The notes under the pieces: model-generated
What the model was told of the DNA's origin: nothing
Seen by the model: only the letters and a program-made list of their open reading frames with translations
The model's database searches: none
NCBI RefSeq assembly: GCF_022340605.1
Contig: NZ_JAJDNQ010000080.1
Span: 1 to 64,000 of the forward strand
DNA length: 64,000 nt
Direction: 5' to 3'
DNA from: Thiohalocapsa sp.
GTDB lineage: Bacteria; Pseudomonadota; Gammaproteobacteria; Chromatiales; Chromatiaceae
In this document: positions 54,471 to 63,962 of the stretch, piece after piece
How the letters are laid out: the number at the start of each line of letters is the position of its first letter
How positions within the stretch are numbered: the stretch's first letter is position 1
Program-made: the position numbers and the translations under genes

Positions 54471-57400
54471 CTAGACCAGAAATCGCAACGGCCCGTCGAT
54501 GCGCTCGCGCGGCAGCGGCGAGGTCGTGTCGGCCGGCTGCTCTGCGAGCATCTCGACAGAGCCGTTGCCGGGGTCGAGCCGGAGCTTGGCGACGTACACC
54601 TTGCCGGCGTGGCTGATCGTGGCCGCGTAGACGGGACGGCCCGCGTCGTCGGTTTCCAGATGGCGCCAGGGGGTTAGCGGAACGGAATCCGCAGCGACCG
54701 CGACCGTCGGTTCCGCCGCGGCATCGAGCCAAGCACCGGCGTCGATGATCTCGAAGCGCCCGCCCTCGGCGCGCAGGGATGCGCAGAACCAGCGCGTGTA
54801 GTCCGCGCGGGCCACGTCGGTATCGAGCCGGATGCGCCCGTCCGCGACCAGCGCGTATGGGGTCGCGCTATTGCCGTCGAGCAGCACCAGGCCGGCGTCG
54901 CCCGCCAGCAGGTCCAGCGCAGCCGCTTGGCCAGCGCCGGCGAGATGCACCTGGATCAGGTCCAGGTCGCTGAAGGACAGGGGGCGGCGCTCGATCAGCA
55001 GCACGTCCGGGCCCGGCCGCGCCATCGGTGCCGGCAGCCCTTCCGAGCGGGCGAGCGCCCGGGCCGCGTCGGGCAGCGCGCGGATCATCCGGCCGACGAG
55101 GGTTCGGGCGGTGTGGCCGTCGAGCCGCTGCCAGGCGTCGGGGAGCAGGTGCGCCGGGTGCGGCTCGGGCGCGTCGCTGTAGCGCGCAAGCACCGCGTCG
55201 AGGTCGATCTGGTTGGGGCTGGGCGGCTCGGCGATCCAGAACGCCCGCTGCCGCCCGGCTTCCGCCGCCTCGGCGAGCTTGCGCTCCACGTCGGCCAGCA
55301 GCGTATCCAGCTCACGGTCGAGCGCGTCCGGCCCGGTGCGGAGCAGGTTGGCGAGCCAGGGCTCCAGCAGCCCGCGCTCCTCCCGCGGCAGGTTCAGCAG
55401 CACCTCCGGGCGCTGCGCTGCCTGGTACGCGATGCCGGCCGCGAGCAGCCGCAGCGGCAGCTGCAACTGCGGGATGTCCCCGGCCAGCGCCCGCCAGGTA
55501 TCGAGCCAGGCTTGGGTGCTTTGTTGCGGCAACCAGTCGATGGCGAGGGTTCGCAGGCTCCGGACCAGCGCCTCGCCCAGTTCGGTGAGCAGGCCGTGCT
55601 TGCCGAACAGCTCGAGCCAGAGGGCGATATGACGCCGCCAGACCTGGGGGCGCTGGGTGCGCGCCGGCAGCCAGCGGACATTGCCGAGGTCTTCGCCCGA
55701 CCAAACCGGTGGGCGGGTCTTGGCCAGAAGCCCATCGAGCGCGACGCGGCCGTCGTCCCACCGGTCGAGCCACAGCAGGGCCTCGGCGTGCTCCAGTGCG
55801 ACCTTGAAAGTATCGCTCGCCTTGTAGCCGGGTTGCGGCTGTGACAATAGCGCCAGCGCCTCGCCGGGGCGGCCGGACGACGTCAAGGCCGCCGCCTTTT
55901 CCAGCGTCAGCGGCGTGCCGTGCTGATCCAACTCGGGATCGAGCTCAAGCGCACGATCATAGGCCCTAAGCGCGGTGTCCAAATCGCCAACGCTGTGGCG
56001 CGCAAAGCCGCGGTAGGCCTGGCCCAGCGCCGACTCGGGCATGAGCGTGGCGAAGGCATCGGTGACGCGCTGGCACGTCCGAGATCGTCCTTGCTCCTGC
56101 AAGGCGCCGAGCAGGCGGCGCCAGGCGTCCATGCGGCGCGGTTCCAGTGCCAGCGCCTTGCCGTAGGCACGTACCGCGTCATCGAGCCCCTGGATCACCT
56201 GGAGGTCGTCGCCCCGCTCTTCCCAGTCCGCCGCGCTTGCGGGCTCGCCGATCAGCTCCATGGCGCGCTCCAAATACTGCCTTGCCTCCGCATTCCGCCC
56301 CGCACGCTTAAGATTCCAGCCATGGTCGCGGTTCAGCGCTGGATCATCGGGCTTCAGCGCCACCGCGCGGGCCGAGGCACGCAGTGCCTCGTCGAAGCGT
56401 CCGAGCTGGTCGAGCAGGAAGCCCCGCCAGCTCCAGCCGAGGCTGTCCTCGGGATCGATCTCGGTCACGCGGCGCCAGCAGGCGAGCTGGTCCTCGGGCG
56501 GGGCGTTCAGCGCCTCGAGGCAATCCGCCTTGCGCTCCCAGCACGTTTTGTCGTGTGGGTCCCGCTCCAGCGCGCAGTCTATCTCCGCCAGGGCCCTCTG
56601 GTAGTCGCCCTCCTGCACCGCGCTCAGGAAGGCCTGGTCCAGGGTCGCCCGCAGCGGGTCCGGCTCCGACCTTGCCCGCTCGACGGCCGCTTGCAGGTGA
56701 GAGCGCTCCAGCCCGCCGTGTGCGGTGCTGCCCGCCAGCTCCGACAACTCGCTGCTGGAGTACCAGATGCGCAGGAAGTCGATGAACAGCGGGATGGTCT
56801 CGCCGCGCTGCTCCTTGACATCGAGGCACAAGCGCATCAGTGGCTCGCGCAGCTCGTAGTAGTTGTTGCGGCCGATGCTGTCCGCTTGCAGCACATAGCC
56901 CAGCTCCACGAGCTTGCCGAGCTGGGTCGATGCGCTCTGCGGGCTCACCATGACCTCCCGGGCGATGGTCTTGACCGGCACCGCGACCTTGAGCCGGCGC
57001 AAGGTGTCGACGATGCCCCGCTGCAAGGGCGCGAGCCGGGCCATGCGCGCCTGGTAGTAAGGCGTCAGCTCGTCCATGAGCTTCAGAAACGGCCGCACCA
57101 GCTCGTCCAGGGACTCGCGCGTCAGAAACTCGTGGAAGATCACGTAGACACGCGGGTTGCCGCCGGCCAGGTAGTGCACCGCGCGCACGCGGGCGAGGCC
57201 GAGCGGGCTCCAGATCAGGTCCGCCAGCGCGCTGTCGCTGGTGTGCTCGGCGAGGCGGGCCAGTAGCTCGGCGGCGTCCTCGACGCCGAAGGGCTCGAGC
57301 CGCTGGGTGCGGAAGAAGCCGTAGAAGGCCTCTTTCTTGTCCGTCAGCGGGTCGGTGAGGCTGGTGGTGGTGGCGAGGATCGCTAAGCGAGCGGTGTTCT

Positions 57401-57962
57401 GGATCAGCGCGCGCAGCTTGCGCTGGCCGTCCTGGCGCAGGTCGGCGAGCAGATCGTCCAGGTTCTCCGCCAGCAGCAGCAGGGTGCGCTCGCCTTGGGA
57501 GGGCGCGGCTGGATTCGCGGCGGGGTCTGCGGCCGGATTTTGCAGGGTCTCGGCGATAAGGCCTTCCAGCATGGCCTCCTGGCGGCTCGTGTCGGTGACG
57601 TCGAGCACGGCCTCCAGGCGCTCGCCGAGCCAGTCCAGGTCCGGCTCGTCGTCGCGCAGCCGGCGCAGGATCAGCGCCAGCAGCTGGGCGTAGCCGGGCA
57701 CATAGGGGTCCTCTGGCAACCAGGCGATGCGCAGCCGCGCGCTGAGCTCCGTATCCGCACGCACCCGGTGGTAGATCAGCGCGACCAGGTGGGTCTTGCC
57801 GATGCCGCGCGGGCCGACCAGGAGGCGTTGGTGCTTGTTCCCGCTCAGGGCGCTGTCGCGGATGCTCGCCATCAGGCTCCGGGCCAGCGGCTCGCGGGCA
57901 ACGAATAGGGCCTCCAGCTTTGCCGGGTTGCTGGGGGTGAAGGTGGAATGGCCATCGGTCAT
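54471..57962 (-). CDS. AAA/STAND-like ATPase with winged helix and TPR repeats
   Basis: This 1163-residue multidomain protein starts with a P-loop ATPase (Walker A LLVGPRGIGKTHLVALIYHR near residue 50; Walker B-like LLLLAENLDDLLADL). A winged-helix region of MarR-like pattern follows near residues 320-400 (VPVKTIAREVMVSPQSASTQ). TPR repeats run from about 455 to 720 (for example RFDEALRASARAVALKPDDP and DLDTALRAYDRALELDPELD). The long C-terminal part is helical, then beta-rich, with no motif I can name. The design (NTPase plus DNA-binding fold plus repeat sensor) is that of STAND-like signalling or defence ATPases. The start lies 8 bases after the stop of the upstream ATPase gene, so they are co-transcribed. 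Confidence 0.88.
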   Translation of the reverse strand: MTDGHSTFTPSNPAKLEALFVAREPLARSLMASIRDSALSGNKHQRLLVGPRGIGKTHLVALIYHRVRADTELSARLRIAWLPEDPYVPGYAQLLALILRRLRDDEPDLDWLGERLEAVLDVTDTSRQEAMLEGLIAETLQNPAADPAANPAAPSQGERTLLLLAENLDDLLADLRQDGQRKLRALIQNTARLAILATTTSLTDPLTDKKEAFYGFFRTQRLEPFGVEDAAELLARLAEHTSDSALADLIWSPLGLARVRAVHYLAGGNPRVYVIFHEFLTRESLDELVRPFLKLMDELTPYYQARMARLAPLQRGIVDTLRRLKVAVPVKTIAREVMVSPQSASTQLGKLVELGYVLQADSIGRNNYYELREPLMRLCLDVKEQRGETIPLFIDFLRIWYSSSELSELAGSTAHGGLERSHLQAAVERARSEPDPLRATLDQAFLSAVQEGDYQRALAEIDCALERDPHDKTCWERKADCLEALNAPPEDQLACWRRVTEIDPEDSLGWSWRGFLLDQLGRFDEALRASARAVALKPDDPALNRDHGWNLKRAGRNAEARQYLERAMELIGEPASAADWEERGDDLQVIQGLDDAVRAYGKALALEPRRMDAWRRLLGALQEQGRSRTCQRVTDAFATLMPESALGQAYRGFARHSVGDLDTALRAYDRALELDPELDQHGTPLTLEKAAALTSSGRPGEALALLSQPQPGYKASDTFKVALEHAEALLWLDRWDDGRVALDGLLAKTRPPVWSGEDLGNVRWLPARTQRPQVWRRHIALWLELFGKHGLLTELGEALVRSLRTLAIDWLPQQSTQAWLDTWRALAGDIPQLQLPLRLLAAGIAYQAAQRPEVLLNLPREERGLLEPWLANLLRTGPDALDRELDTLLADVERKLAEAAEAGRQRAFWIAEPPSPNQIDLDAVLARYSDAPEPHPAHLLPDAWQRLDGHTARTLVGRMIRALPDAARALARSEGLPAPMARPGPDVLLIERRPLSFSDLDLIQVHLAGAGQAAALDLLAGDAGLVLLDGNSATPYALVADGRIRLDTDVARADYTRWFCASLRAEGGRFEIIDAGAWLDAAAEPTVAVAADSVPLTPWRHLETDDAGRPVYAATISHAGKVYVAKLRLDPGNGSVEMLAEQPADTTSPLPRERIDGPLRFLV

Positions 57963-57970
57963 CGGATCGC

Positions 57971-59200
57971 TCAGTCCGCGCGGACCGGATCATCCGCCGG
58001 CGGTAATGGCCCCAGGCCCAGGTCGAGCCGCCACCAGCGGCGGATGAGCGGGAAGCGGAAGCCGAGCCGGCCGCTCGCGTCCTGGGTCAGGTAATGGTCA
58101 CGCTGCATCAGCTTGAGCAGCCGGCGCAGCGGCTCGCGGTCGGGGCCGCACAGGGCGCGGGCGGTGTCGTTGTCGGGCTGGAAGTCGAGCTTCAGCGCCT
58201 CGTGCAGGTCGCCCGGCGTGAGCAGTCCGTGCGTGGCCAGTTGGTCGAGCAGTGCGCGCGCCGCGGCGGACGTCGGTCCGTAGTAGCTCGTGAGACGGCT
58301 TCGGTAGTGCTCCAGCTGCCAGGGGTCGTCCGGGTCGGTCAGGGCGTCTTGGATGATCCGCGATGCCGCCCCGGGCGACGCTGCCTGTCCGGCATCGGCG
58401 AGCTTGGCCGCCACGTGCTGGATGTAGTAGGGCACGCCGTCCAGCTCGCGGGCGATGAGCTCGGCCGCGGCCGTCGCATCGGCGCCGTCGAGTCGCTCGC
58501 CCCGCACCAGCTCCAATGCCAGGTGCACGGCATCCGGGGGGGCCAGCGGCGGGATCTCCACCGCGCGCATGTCGTTGATCGGCGAATGCACCCAGCCCCG
58601 GTCCTGCAAGCCGACGAGGACGTGATGCAAGCCAATGGAGCCCGTAAAGACCAGGCGCAGACTCGGGTGCATCTGGCGGAGACCGCGCAGAGTGTCCAGC
58701 AAGTCCACGACCACGGCCTCCCTTTCGGCGCGGGCGATCTTCTGCAAGGCCCAGGGGAATTCATCCCAGATCAGGGCCACCCGAGGGTTTGCATGCGCCG
58801 CGAGCCCACCGAGCAGCCGCTCCAGCGCGGTCTTCCAGGGCAGGCCCTTGGCGTCGGGCAGCTTGAGCACGCCAGCAAATTCCGTGCCGCCCAGCGCGGA
58901 CCAGAGATCCTCGAGCCACCGCCGTGCCTGATTCGACCTTCCGAGGTGGCCGCCGATGGCCTGCGCCGTGCGCTCCACCAGCTCCGTCGGGCTGTTGACG
59001 CGCTCGACGTCCATGTATACGGCGCGCAGGCTCTCGACTGGCTCGGCGGTCATCTTGCGGATGACCGTTGTCTTGCCCATGCGCCGCTCCGCGGTGAGGA
59101 CCAGGCTCTGTCCGTCCAGGATCGACCACAGTCGGGCGATGAGTTGGTCGCGGCCGATCACGTCCGTGGGGGCGATGATGCCGCCTGGAATCGCCTTCAT
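57971..59200 (-). CDS. AAA ATPase, archaeal-type/STAND-like
   Basis: The 409-residue protein has a P-loop (LVLTAERRMGKTTVIRKM, near residues 33-50), Walker B VALIWDEFPWAL, sensor-like LRLVFTGSIGLHHVL, and a C-terminal helical lid plus winged-helix-like region ending in GFRFPLIRRWWRL. It resembles the archaeal ATPase (PF01637-like) group found in conflict systems. AGGGGATACGC precedes the ATG. It is the first gene of the minus-strand set 59200-51120, with a palindromic operator-like site 34 bases upstream. Confidence 0.88.
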   Translation of the reverse strand: MKAIPGGIIAPTDVIGRDQLIARLWSILDGQSLVLTAERRMGKTTVIRKMTAEPVESLRAVYMDVERVNSPTELVERTAQAIGGHLGRSNQARRWLEDLWSALGGTEFAGVLKLPDAKGLPWKTALERLLGGLAAHANPRVALIWDEFPWALQKIARAEREAVVVDLLDTLRGLRQMHPSLRLVFTGSIGLHHVLVGLQDRGWVHSPINDMRAVEIPPLAPPDAVHLALELVRGERLDGADATAAAELIARELDGVPYYIQHVAAKLADAGQAASPGAASRIIQDALTDPDDPWQLEHYRSRLTSYYGPTSAAARALLDQLATHGLLTPGDLHEALKLDFQPDNDTARALCGPDREPLRRLLKLMQRDHYLTQDASGRLGFRFPLIRRWWRLDLGLGPLPPADDPVRAD

Positions 59201-59233
59201 GCGTATCCCCTTTGATGTGCGTCTCTACTGACG

Positions 59234-59251
59234 TACGTTCAATTTAACGTA
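59234..59251. promoter_or_regulatory. Operator-like palindrome TACGTT-CAATTT-AACGTA
   Basis: Perfect 6-bp arms flank an AT spacer, 34 bases upstream of the first ATPase ATG and inside a small AT-rich island (TTCAATTTAACGTAG). Location and symmetry suggest control of the ATPase/SNF2 cluster. Confidence 0.5.
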
Positions 59252-59589
59252 GTTCTCCCGGTCCGCAAAGGGTCTTGGGTGCGCCGGGCGTCGGCGATCC
59301 CGGTGATTTGCGAGGTCGGGATGGAGTCGCGCGGGTCGTGCGAGCGCGCCAGTTCAGCCGCCGCATCGCGCCAAGCGCGCGGCGCCGCCGCCGTCGGGTG
59401 CGTTGCCCGTTGCGCCGCTGCGCGAGGCTCTTCGGCGGTGCGGGGTGTCGCGCGGTTTGCGTCGGGCTTCGCCGTCGCTCAGCCCGACCTGCGATGCTCG
59501 CCCGATTCGGTCGTCAGGAGCGCCATGACGCCGTCGACGCGGCGCCGAGCCGCGTCGACGGCGAGCCGGCTGGAAGCCGGCGCTCCCAA
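59252..59589. other. Intergenic region between nrdB and the ATPase cluster
   Basis: About 340 bases with no supported gene. Its right end contains strong stems downstream of nrdB, listed separately. The rest is GC-rich sequence with nothing I can identify. Confidence 0.5.
59530..59562 (-). terminator. Perfect 14-bp stem downstream of nrdB
   Basis: GCCGTCGACGCGGC (59530-59543), spacer GCCGA, and its exact reverse complement (59549-59562) form a very stable hairpin about 28 bases after the nrdB stop. No T-tract was found. A REP-like stem GCCGGC-TGGAA-GCCGGC (59565-59581), followed by GCTCCC, sits between it and nrdB. Confidence 0.6.
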
Positions 59590-60987
59590 TCAGTCCCAAC
59601 TGAGGGCGCCGCCAGTCTGGTACTCGGTGACGCGGGTCTCGAAGAAGTTCTTCTCCTTCTTGAGGTCCAGCACCTCGGACATCCACGGGAAGGGGTTGCT
59701 GGCGCCCGGGTATTGCTCCGGCAGGCCGATCTGTGCGCAGCGGCGGTTGGCGATGAACTTGAGGTATTCCTCGAACATGGGCGCGTTCAAGCCGAGCACG
59801 CCCCGGGGCATGGTGTCGTGGGCGTACTGGGACTCCAGCGCGACGGCGTCGCGAATCATGGCCACCAGCTCCTGCTTGAACGCCTCGGTCCACAGGTGCG
59901 GGTTCTCGATCTTGATCTGGTTGATGACATCGATGCCGAAGTTCATGTGCATGGACTCATCGCGCAGGATGTACTGGAACTGCTCGGCGGTGCCGGTCAT
60001 TTTGTTGCGCCGGCCCATGCTCAGCACCTGCACGAAGCCGACGTAGAAGAAGATACCCTCGAAGATCACGTAGAAGGCGACGAGCTCGCGCAGCAGCCGC
60101 TGGTCGTTCTCCTGCGTGCCGGTGTGGAAGTGCGGGTCCGCCAGGTATTGAGTGAAGGGCAGCGCCCACTCGGCCTTGCGTGCCACCGCCGGCACCTCGC
60201 GGTACATGTTGAAGATCTCGCCCTCGTCGAGCCCCAAGCTCTCCACCACATATTGATAGGCGTGGGTGTGCAGGGCCTCTTCGAACGCCTGGCGCAACAG
60301 GTATTGGCGGCATTCGGGGTTGGTGATGTGGCGGTAGACGGCAAGCACCAGGTTGTTGGCCACCAGGGAGTCCGCCGTGGAGAAGAAGCCCAGGTTGCGC
60401 TTGATGATGGTGCGCTCGTCGAAGGTGAGGCCGTTGGGATCTTTCCAGAGCGCGATGTCCGCGTTCATGTTGATCTCTTGCGGCATCCAGTGGTTGGCGC
60501 AGCCGTCCAAGTACTTCTGCCAGGCCCAGTCGTACTTGAAGGGTACGAGCTGATTAAGATCAGCGTGGCAGTTGATGATGCGCTTGTCGTCCACGCGCAG
60601 GCGGCCGGCGCCCATCTCCAGGTTTTCGAGGCCGGTGGCGCCACCATGGGCGGCGATGTCGTAGCCGGGCGCCGCGCCGGCAGGCTGGGAAGATGCCGGC
60701 GCCACGGCGGGCGTGTCCTCCAGCAGGGAGCGTTGCTGCGGCAACGGGTTGGGGTTGACCACCGGCGCGCTGCCCGCCGTGCGCATCAGCGCGTCGTTAC
60801 CGACGGTGCCGTCACCGGGCCGCACCGCCCGCGCCGGCTCGGCCGCGCTGGACAGCGCGAAGTCCTCGTCCGCGGCCGGTGCGTCGTCGAAGGCGGCTTC
60901 GGCGGGCGGGACCACCGGCGACGCGGCGCGGGCCGCGGGCTGGGTGCGCGGGGTCAGGTTGGCGAGCGGGTCGTCCCAATTCAGCAT
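59590..60987 (-). CDS. nrdB: Ribonucleotide reductase class Ia, beta subunit
   Basis: NrdB holds the diiron-tyrosyl radical for deoxynucleotide synthesis. In the 465-residue protein the iron ligands and radical residue are seen in [15 protein letters not shown] (Glu, His, and Tyr four residues after the His), [10 protein letters not shown] and [24 protein letters not shown] is also typical. The C-terminal tail ([14 protein letters not shown]) would dock on NrdA. The first ~125 residues are an unusual Ala/Pro-rich, probably disordered extension before the catalytic fold. AGGAGATATCCAA precedes ATG 60987. No nrdA lies beside it in the window. Confidence 0.95.
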   Translation of the reverse strand: MLNWDDPLANLTPRTQPAARAASPVVPPAEAAFDDAPAADEDFALSSAAEPARAVRPGDGTVGNDALMRTAGSAPVVNPNPLPQQRSLLEDTPAVAPASSQPAGAAPGYDIAAHGGATGLENLEMGAGRLRVDDKRIINCHADLNQLVPFKYDWAWQKYLDGCANHWMPQEINMNADIALWKDPNGLTFDERTIIKRNLGFFSTADSLVANNLVLAVYRHITNPECRQYLLRQAFEEALHTHAYQYVVESLGLDEGEIFNMYREVPAVARKAEWALPFTQYLADPHFHTGTQENDQRLLRELVAFYVIFEGIFFYVGFVQVLSMGRRNKMTGTAEQFQYILRDESMHMNFGIDVINQIKIENPHLWTEAFKQELVAMIRDAVALESQYAHDTMPRGVLGLNAPMFEEYLKFIANRRCAQIGLPEQYPGASNPFPWMSEVLDLKKEKNFFETRVTEYQTGGALSWD

Positions 60988-61207
60988 TTGGATATCTCCT
61001 GGGCGGTCGAGTGGTGGCTTGGCGTCTAGACTTGTGGTGGTTGCCGGTCGGTCCCGTTGCAAGGCAGGCAGCGGCATGAGGGAGCGTCAGCGGTTGGGCG
61101 AGCATCCGGTGTCGGTTGAGGGAGGCCGAATGCCGAGCACGACAGTCCGGATAGCTGCCTGATTGTTGCGCCTCCTTCGTCGGTCCAACCTAAATCGGCG
61201 TCGTCTT

Positions 61208-62281
61208 CTATTGCGGGCCTGGCGCGGCGGTCTGCTCCGGGAACAGGGGCGGGCTCAGCACGTCGCGGAGCGCGGCATAGGGCACGGTGACCCGGAAGTC
61301 CCCGATGGCATAGGGGCCGACCTGGTATTGGCTGAAGGTCACGCGGATGCCGTCGGCGGTGGGCAGCAGCAGGCCGTAGTTTTCGGCCGTCGGCGCGGTG
61401 CCCTGCTGGAACCAGTCGTCGTCGACCATCTCCGAGTCGTCGTTGAAGGGCGCCTCCTTTTGCAGCGCCGCGCGCGCGTGCTCGGCCAGCGGCGCCAGCC
61501 AGTCGCTGCCGGCGCGGAACAGCGCCGCCGGCTCCAGGGGCTTGCCGGTCTTGCGGTCCAGCACCAGCGGCAGATACAGGGCACCGCCGTGGGCGCCGCC
61601 GGTGTACATGTAGCCGCCGCCGTCCACGGCGATCAGGGTGTCGGTGGTGTAGACCTTCTCGTAGCCAAGGGAGAAGGCCCAAGGCGGGCCGAGGTGGATG
61701 CCGTCGTTCTCGGCGAGGAACTCCGCGTACTGCTTCCGGAACCCTTCCAGGGGCTCGCGGAAGGCCTGCTCGATGCCCGTATTGGCGGCGCGGGTGGCGG
61801 CGTCGTCGCCGGGCAGCACCGGGAAGATGGCCTCGATGTCCAGATCGCCGCGCTTGTCGATTAGCTGCACGGCGGCTCCCGCCTCCACGACTTCGCGCTT
61901 GACCTTCCCCTTGTTGCCCTCGGGGCCGCCGCCGAGTGCGGCGATGCGCGCGCGGTACGCCTGCTCCAGGCAGGCGGTGTCGGTGCAGGCGTCGCGGGTC
62001 TCGAGCCACGCGCGCTGGGCGGCGAGCAGGGCCTTGTCGTCTGCGTCCGGCGCCTTCTGCGCGCGCTCATAGAGCTCGGCCATGCGCTCGTCGAGGCGTC
62101 CCAGCAGCCACTCGCCGCAGATCAGCTTCTCGACCGCCGTGGCGGCCTTGGCGCAGTCGAAGCTAGCGGCGGCCGCCTGCATCACGCCGCCGAGGGCGAG
62201 CGCCGTCGCAAGCGCGAGCGCAGTTTGTGCCGCGGCTCGTAGCCGGGTGCCAGTGGTCCTCGTGGCAAGCGCGATAGTCAT
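61208..62281 (-). CDS. Exported LprI-domain protein with RsiV/DUF3298-like C-terminus
   Basis: The 357-residue product has a Sec signal peptide (LRAAAQTALALATALALGGV, cleavage near AAAAS). It then has an LprI-type domain (about residues 40-115: FDCAKAATAVEKLICGEWLL, LDERMAELY, AQRAWLETRDAC, CLEQAY). The C-terminal half resembles the DUF3298/RsiV fold (FSLGYEKVYTTDTLIAVDGG, GGAHGGALYLPLVLDRKTGK, VPYAALRDVL). LprI and RsiV-like domains both have links to lysozyme binding or inhibition, so a periplasmic role in lysozyme resistance or envelope sensing is plausible. GGGAGGGCACC precedes ATG 62281. Confidence 0.82.
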   Translation of the reverse strand: MTIALATRTTGTRLRAAAQTALALATALALGGVMQAAAASFDCAKAATAVEKLICGEWLLGRLDERMAELYERAQKAPDADDKALLAAQRAWLETRDACTDTACLEQAYRARIAALGGGPEGNKGKVKREVVEAGAAVQLIDKRGDLDIEAIFPVLPGDDAATRAANTGIEQAFREPLEGFRKQYAEFLAENDGIHLGPPWAFSLGYEKVYTTDTLIAVDGGGYMYTGGAHGGALYLPLVLDRKTGKPLEPAALFRAGSDWLAPLAEHARAALQKEAPFNDDSEMVDDDWFQQGTAPTAENYGLLLPTADGIRVTFSQYQVGPYAIGDFRVTVPYAALRDVLSPPLFPEQTAAPGPQ

Positions 62282-62640
62282 TGGTGCCCTCCCGGGGCGT
62301 CCCACAGTCGTTGATGCTGTTTTGGGGCCATAGGTATCCCGATGCCAGCAGCGCGGGCTTCAGACATACTGCCGAATAAACTCGCAATACTCGCGGCGGC
62401 CGGAGGCGGAATGCCGCTTCACCGAGCGCCGGATTTTCTCCTAATTTTTCGACGCCAGCCGCTGATCGAACAGGGACTCCTGGGCGCCCTCGTCGGGCGC
62501 CTCCGGCGCATCCGCCCGCGACCAAGTGTCGGGTAGCGCGTCGTGTGCTGCGCCGCGCTCGCCGTCGATGACTGGCGACAGCGGCTCGCTTAACCGCCCG
62601 ATGTTCAGTCTCGAGCCTCAACCCGATTCGCGCGCTCCGA
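62282..62640. other. Intergenic region, no gene seen
   Basis: About 360 bases. Short frames exist, but none has convincing composition or a ribosome site. The stretch around 62371-62450 is somewhat less GC-rich. The promoter of the LprI-like gene should be at its left end. Confidence 0.4.
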
Positions 62641-63060
62641 TCAATCATAAGGGCCTAAGAAGATCATGCCGCCCCAGAACACCGAGCAGACAAGAGAAAA
62701 AGAGAAACACGCCCGTAAAATGAAAAGCTGCGCCGGGTTTGTGGACTGAAGCGCCTCGCGAAAGAGCCTCACATCATCCGGCAGGCTCGTCTCCGCAGTT
62801 ACGATGGCCATCACCAGTCGCTGGTGGATCTCCACCGAGCGCCAAATGATCAGCGCGCCGGTGATTGACCAGAGAAACAGCACCATGTTCGCCGCCCGTG
62901 CCGTATGCGGATGGATTTGCACCTTGTCGAACGCCAGCATCAGGGCGACGACCGCGAGCGCCTGGATCGACGCATAGACGTTGAAGCGAGACCAGAACCG
63001 ATCCAGCTCCGAATTCAGCGTCGCGATATAGACTTCGAGATAGCGGGGGATCTGGATCAT
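62641..63060 (-). CDS. Small membrane protein, function unknown
   Basis: With ATG 63060 (MIQIPRYLEVYIATLN) the product has 139 residues and about three hydrophobic segments (ASIQALAVVALMLAF, MVLFLWSITGALIIW, LFILRACFSFSLVCSVFWGG). The middle segment contains IHQRLVMAIVTAETSLPDD. I do not recognise a family. A TTG start at 63090 would add ten polar residues. Codon use is less GC-rich than most of the window, like other genes of accessory origin. Confidence 0.7.
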   Translation of the reverse strand: MIQIPRYLEVYIATLNSELDRFWSRFNVYASIQALAVVALMLAFDKVQIHPHTARAANMVLFLWSITGALIIWRSVEIHQRLVMAIVTAETSLPDDVRLFREALQSTNPAQLFILRACFSFSLVCSVFWGGMIFLGPYD

Positions 63061-63395
63061 GTTTTTGGTTGACTCTGCTTTGGTGCGCAATTCAGTTGCG
63101 ACAACTGCCTTTTTGCGTTGTTCCAGCGTCGGAGAGACTGGGCAAGTATCGCTCGCAACGCTAAAATCGAGCGGTTTGTAGGTCGGGTTACGCTGCGCTA
63201 ACCCGACCTAAGCCGAATACGTGTCCAGTCTCTGGAGCGCCGGAATGCGGGGCGGAAGCCCGCGTCCAGCGTCCCTCTCTCCCATGCCCCCTGTTATGAT
63301 CGCTAGCTGCTGCTCTGGCAACCCCATCGACCGCCTGGTCACGGTTCCACCGGCTTGCCGACAGGACCTCGATGGCTACCCGATGTCTCGTCGGT
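63061..63395. other. Intergenic region with a REP-like hairpin
   Basis: About 335 bases without a supported gene. The palindrome at 63179-63210 is listed separately. Nothing else is recognisable. Confidence 0.5.
63179..63210. repeat. REP-like palindrome with perfect 12-bp arms
   Basis: TAGGTCGGGTTA, loop CGCTGCGC, and TAACCCGACCTA. This GTCGGGTTACGC..GCGTAACCCGAC type of stem is a familiar extragenic repeat in many proteobacteria. Here it lies between two minus-strand genes. Confidence 0.85.
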
Positions 63396-63962
63396 CTACC
63401 GCAGTTCGGAAAGCACGCCATTCACTGCAGCCATGTCGAATGCCTCAGCATCGAACGGACCGCCGAGCCACTCCAGCATGGCGTCGTGCTCAGGATCGGC
63501 GGGATCGGCCAAGACTTTGAGCAGTTCTGCATATCCCCAGACTCCCCCGCAATCCTCGGGCGGGCAGGCACGCTTTCCCCTGATGCAGACCGGCAACGCC
63601 TGTGCCTTATCGTAGGGCAGGACCTTTTCCAGCGTGATCTTGTGCTCCCAGCTATCGCCGAAGTCATACTCGTAGGTCATGGCGTCCTTCTCCATTTGCA
63701 GCAGATCACGCAGCTTGACCTTCGTCTCGTCTTCGATGTCCAAATCCGCCGCAAAGTCGTCATACGCAACACCATACGATCGGCCAAATGCGGAGAACTG
63801 GTGCAGGTGACAATTGAACCAGCCCATTGCAATTTGAATCACCAGATGCAGTCGATCGAGCCGGATATCGCTCGGCACGAGAATGCGCCGCCAGATCGGC
63901 GGCTTCGAGCCCTTCAGCGTGATCTTCAACTGGTAAGTCTGTCTCGGGCGTCTCGTGGCCAT
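63396..63962 (-). CDS. Plasmid pRiA4b ORF-3 family protein
   Basis: This 188-residue protein matches the pRiA4b ORF-3-like family. It has YQLKITLKGSKPPIWRRILVP at the N-terminus, LDRLHLVIQIAMGWFNCHLHQF, a MTYEYDFGDSWEHKITLE block, and CIRGKRACPPEDCGGVWGY with the conserved cysteines. The function of the family is not established; it is common on plasmids and in accessory regions. ATG 63962 starts the conserved part; GTG 63980 is an alternative. Confidence 0.93.
   Translation of the reverse strand: MATRRPRQTYQLKITLKGSKPPIWRRILVPSDIRLDRLHLVIQIAMGWFNCHLHQFSAFGRSYGVAYDDFAADLDIEDETKVKLRDLLQMEKDAMTYEYDFGDSWEHKITLEKVLPYDKAQALPVCIRGKRACPPEDCGGVWGYAELLKVLADPADPEHDAMLEWLGGPFDAEAFDMAAVNGVLSELR

Noticed and set aside
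51585-54677. Very long plus-strand open frame opposite the SNF2 helicase
   Set aside because: In GC-rich DNA the antisense of a real gene often stays open. Its composition (His/Val/Gly/Leu runs) is that of a shadow, while the minus strand has complete helicase motifs.
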